A DNA stretch of 64,000 bases. Source: Candidatus Wallbacteria bacterium (GTDB taxonomy: Bacteria > Muiribacteriota > UBA6191 > JACPRK01). Shown here piece by piece: positions 61,787-64,000 of this stretch (the first letter of the stretch is position 1; the number at the start of each line of letters is the position of its first letter). The DNA is taken from positions 124,001 through 188,000 of the forward strand of contig JACQZN010000028.1 of the NCBI GenBank assembly GCA_016213845.1, read 5' to 3'. The position numbers and the translations under genes are program-made. The notes beneath the pieces are model-generated. The model did not search any database. It was not told the origin of the DNA and was given only the letters and a program-made list of their open reading frames with translations.

Positions 61787-62884
61787 ATGGATAAGAAGGA
61801 GACCCACAGGTCGATCCTGATCGTGGATGAGCTGGAGGAGCGCCGCGTGCGCAACTCGCAGCTGCTGCAGCGGGCCGGCTTTGCCGTCTTCGCGTCGCCG
61901 ACGGGCGACATGGCGCTCAGGATGTTCCAGGAGTTTCGTCCGGGAATCGCGCTGGTGGGGGAGGCGATGAAGCCGCTGCGGGAGGTGGATCTCTGCGCGG
62001 CGCTGAGGCGGCTGCCCGACGGGGCGACGCTGCCGATCGTGCTGCTGACGAGGCAGGAGGATTCCGCCTCGCGGGCAGGCGCCTACGCGGCCGGGGCCGA
62101 CGACGTCATCGCCGACAGTGTCCCGCCGGAGGAATTGCTGGTGCGGATCGAGCGGCTCTCGGAACGCCGCCACCAGGACGAGCGGGCCAGCGAGAGCGAC
62201 CGGCTGGACGCGGTTTTCCGGGTGGCGCACACCATCCGTCATGGCATCAACAATCCGCTCCAGGTGGTGGAGCTGGGCCTCGAGATGCTGCGCGAGAAGC
62301 TCGAGGCCGACGGCGAGGCGCTGGAACTGCTGGGGAAGCTCTCCGCGAGCATCGATCGCGTGCGTCAGTTGATGGACCGTCTCAGCCACCTGACCCAGCT
62401 CAAGACGAATCCGGACTTCGAGGATCGCAACATCCTGGACGTGTTCGACTCCGAGGCCAAGCACGTGAAGCGGCTGCGAGAGCGCGGGGCCTACCGGGTC
62501 CTGGTGGTCGAGGACGACGCCGGACAGCGGCTGGTGACGACCTCGGTGCTGGCGCGCTCGGGTCTGTTCACGGCCCAGGACGCTTCCTCGGGGCAGCAGG
62601 CGTTGGAGATGGCGAAGGCCGATCCACCGGACGTGATCCTGACCGACCTCAACATGCCGGGCTTGAACGGCTTCGAGCTCTGCGAACGGGTGAAGGCGGA
62701 CCCGGAGCTGGCTCACACGGTCGTGATCGTCTTCACGGTGCGGCAGAGCCTGCGGGACCTGCTGATGTGTCATGAACTCGGCGCGGCGAATTACCTGGTC
62801 AAGCCGATCCACCCGGCGCGGCTCGTGGAGCAAATCTTCCGCACCATGGGTTTGCAAGGATATGTCGAGCTTCCGCGAAGTTGA
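61787..62884 (+). CDS. REC-DHp-REC signalling protein without ATPase domain
   Basis: 365 residues. A first receiver (about 8-125) looks degenerate: where the acceptor Asp is expected the sequence reads IALVGEAMKP, though VLLTR and the acidic start are kept. A histidine-kinase dimerisation segment follows (about 140-205) with RHGINNPLQVVELGLEML, His about 152. The ATPase domain is absent. The second receiver (about 240-360) is intact, with VVEDD, Asp about 286 (VILTDLNMPGLNGFE) and Lys in YLVKPI. It starts 56 bases after the hybrid kinase and may relay phosphate in the manner of Spo0B-type phosphotransferases. The ATG was chosen because the receiver follows at once. Confidence 0.88.
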   Translation: MDKKETHRSILIVDELEERRVRNSQLLQRAGFAVFASPTGDMALRMFQEFRPGIALVGEAMKPLREVDLCAALRRLPDGATLPIVLLTRQEDSASRAGAYAAGADDVIADSVPPEELLVRIERLSERRHQDERASESDRLDAVFRVAHTIRHGINNPLQVVELGLEMLREKLEADGEALELLGKLSASIDRVRQLMDRLSHLTQLKTNPDFEDRNILDVFDSEAKHVKRLRERGAYRVLVVEDDAGQRLVTTSVLARSGLFTAQDASSGQQALEMAKADPPDVILTDLNMPGLNGFELCERVKADPELAHTVVIVFTVRQSLRDLLMCHELGAANYLVKPIHPARLVEQIFRTMGLQGYVELPRS

Positions 62885-62931
62885 AATAGCGTGCGGTCCC
62901 GATTCGACCGGGGTAATATCAAAATCAGATC

Positions 62932-62946
62932 CGCGCCGCGGGCGCG
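62932..62946. terminator. Short GC-rich hairpin after the signalling genes
   Basis: CGCGCC-GCG-GGCGCG, a 6-bp stem, 48 bases after the stop. It is a weak terminator candidate. The rest of 62885-63116 has an A-tract (AAAAAAAA near 62967) and should hold the prepilin promoter, but no clear -35/-10 pair could be assigned. Confidence 0.35.
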
Positions 62947-63116
62947 TGTATCGTTCGTATCACGCGAAAAAAAAGTTGTCATGGACTCTGGACTCGGTTC
63001 GTAACCCTTGCTACAGTCCATGTTTGGGCCGCATCCGCGGCGCCAACGGCCTACGAGTTTCCACACGACGCGACAGGTTCACCGAAGGGCAACACCCAGA
63101 AGCGACACCCCAGTCG

Positions 63117-64000
63117 ATGGCATCTCGGATTAGCGGAACGAAACACCGCAGCCCAGGTCGGGTCGCCCGAACCCCGTTCGGCGCAGCCCAGCGGGAGCTT
63201 CTGCGCGGAAGCCGCCCGGCCGCTGGATTCTCCCTGATAGAGCTGGTGATCGTCGTCATCATCATCGGCGTGCTGGTCGCGGCCGGAGTCTCCAAGTATC
63301 AGGACTTCGCCGAGACTTCCCGGCGAAAATCCTGCCTGGGCCACCTGGCCGGCCTGGAGCACGGCCTGGCCGTCTGGGAGACGGTTCACGAGGTCCTCGC
63401 CGAAAACTCCAAGTGCGCCTTCGGGTTCACCCCTCGCACCGGCCGGCTGACCGACACCGCCTTGGTTCCCGGAATCCTCGCCAGCGGCCCCTCCGGCGCG
63501 GTCGCGGGCATGACGGATTCCCAGCCCGTCGTCGGCGGCCCCGATAGCTTCGTCAATCGCTTGATGTCCGGCCCCCTGAACGAAGTCATCCGCGACGACC
63601 GGCTCTTCGTTTGCCCCTCAGCCGTATCGCGCTACTACGCTGGAGAGATCCAGTACGTACCCGACGACTTCCTCGACACCAGCGGCGGCGGGGTCGGCAC
63701 CGCGCCGCACGGCACCCCGATCGGGCTCGGCGGCCGCTACTTCTGCGTCGTGGCAAGCCTGGGCAATCGCGTCATCAGCTCCCCGATCACCAACGGCGGC
63801 TTCCCGGCCGGCTGGATCACCGATGCGAGCGTGCCCGCCGACGTGGGCGTGCCCTCTCCCTGCCCCCAGCCCCCGTTCCGCATCGTGATTTGCGGCAACT
63901 ACGGCACCTTCGGCACGGGAACCGGTGCCCAGCCCAACCTCCCCGGCACGAGCGCGATCAACCAGGGTGGACCGGTAGGCCCGGACGGCTCTACCCTCAG
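63117..64000 (+). CDS. Type IV prepilin-like (pseudopilin) protein, C-terminus beyond window
   Basis: 294 complete codons with no stop before the window end. The start ATG at 63117 gives a basic leader of about 37 residues ending AAG, then FSLIELVIVVIIIGVLVAAGVSKYQDF, the classical prepilin-peptidase site (G before F, Glu at +5) and N-terminal helix. Paired Cys residues (SRRKSCLGHL, NSKCAFG, LFVCPSA, YFCVVAS, IVICGNYG) suggest disulfides in the globular head. The leader is longer than the 6-25 residues usual for type IVa or pseudopilins. Export and assembly through a type II secretion or type IV pilus machine are expected; no other pilus gene is in the window. Confidence 0.88.
   Translation, partial: MASRISGTKHRSPGRVARTPFGAAQRELLRGSRPAAGFSLIELVIVVIIIGVLVAAGVSKYQDFAETSRRKSCLGHLAGLEHGLAVWETVHEVLAENSKCAFGFTPRTGRLTDTALVPGILASGPSGAVAGMTDSQPVVGGPDSFVNRLMSGPLNEVIRDDRLFVCPSAVSRYYAGEIQYVPDDFLDTSGGGVGTAPHGTPIGLGGRYFCVVASLGNRVISSPITNGGFPAGWITDASVPADVGVPSPCPQPPFRIVICGNYGTFGTGTGAQPNLPGTSAINQGGPVGPDGSTL

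Noticed and set aside
62885..63116. A sigma-54 promoter for the prepilin gene
   Set aside because: TGG and TTGC elements occur, but their spacing does not fit the fixed -24/-12 distance.

Overview
The window is a high-GC bacterial chromosome segment with dense coding, Shine-Dalgarno starts (several AGGAGG-type), many GTG starts and frequent 4-nt stop/start overlaps. No rRNA, tRNA, CRISPR array, prophage or recognisable transposase was seen. A lipoprotein, a type IV prepilin, a microcompartment locus, a giant exported Ig-like protein and heptanucleotide repeat arrays suggest a non-model Gram-negative lineage of the Planctomycetota, Acidobacteriota or Myxococcota kind. The phylum cannot be fixed from the sequence alone.

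Layout. 1-2402 (minus): the end of a bacterial microcompartment (BMC) operon, BMC-H, BMC-P vertex protein, acylating aldehyde dehydrogenase and the start of a second BMC-H. 2403-5697: a heptamer-repeat unit, a membrane-anchored polysaccharide deacetylase and an unknown membrane protein. 5686-7779: a FIST sensor fused to a class III nucleotide cyclase. 7940-12821 (minus): a complete branched-chain amino-acid-type ABC importer, livK-H-M-G-F. 12917-17152: an unknown anchored protein, then a GldA/GldF/GldG-like ABC system whose ATPase and permease are separated by heptamer arrays. 17160-17690: an S23/IVP-type four-helix-bundle gene inside inverted heptamer arrays. 17687-20532: a divergent DUF4331 and TPR pair. 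20852-38713: one 17.9-kb gene for a 5953-residue exported protein with about 40 Ig-like units, calcium-type TSP3 repeats, about six PKD-like domains and a C-terminal sorting signal. 38769-49534: a Cys-rich protein, a membrane-glycosyltransferase fusion, a D-2-hydroxyacid dehydrogenase, a zinc phospholipase C/S1-P1-like protein, a three-gene operon (TPR membrane protein and two paralogous serine hydrolases) and an RlmI-like methyltransferase. 49972-54130: an aldehyde dehydrogenase plus class III aminotransferase pair, a CheY-like regulator and an alpha/beta hydrolase. 54250-58217: an acyl-ACP-reductase-like enzyme with a small partner, then a phasin and PhaR-like operon behind a strong promoter with an embedded palindrome. 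58455-62884: a hybrid kinase with its own HPt and a REC-DHp-REC protein without an ATPase domain. 63117-64000: a partial type IV prepilin.

The least expected signal is a set of tandem arrays that all have a 7-base period but different heptamers (GAGTAGY, CAGTAGY, CTCAAGC, CTGAMSC, GGTAGAA, GAATCGA). They sit exactly at gene boundaries. They contribute stop codons to several genes, run up to the start codons of others, and occur as inverted pairs. One inverted pair encloses the four-helix-bundle gene and two others enclose short non-coding cores. The second standout is the giant gene, which contains a large internal duplication and a recently amplified sub-array.
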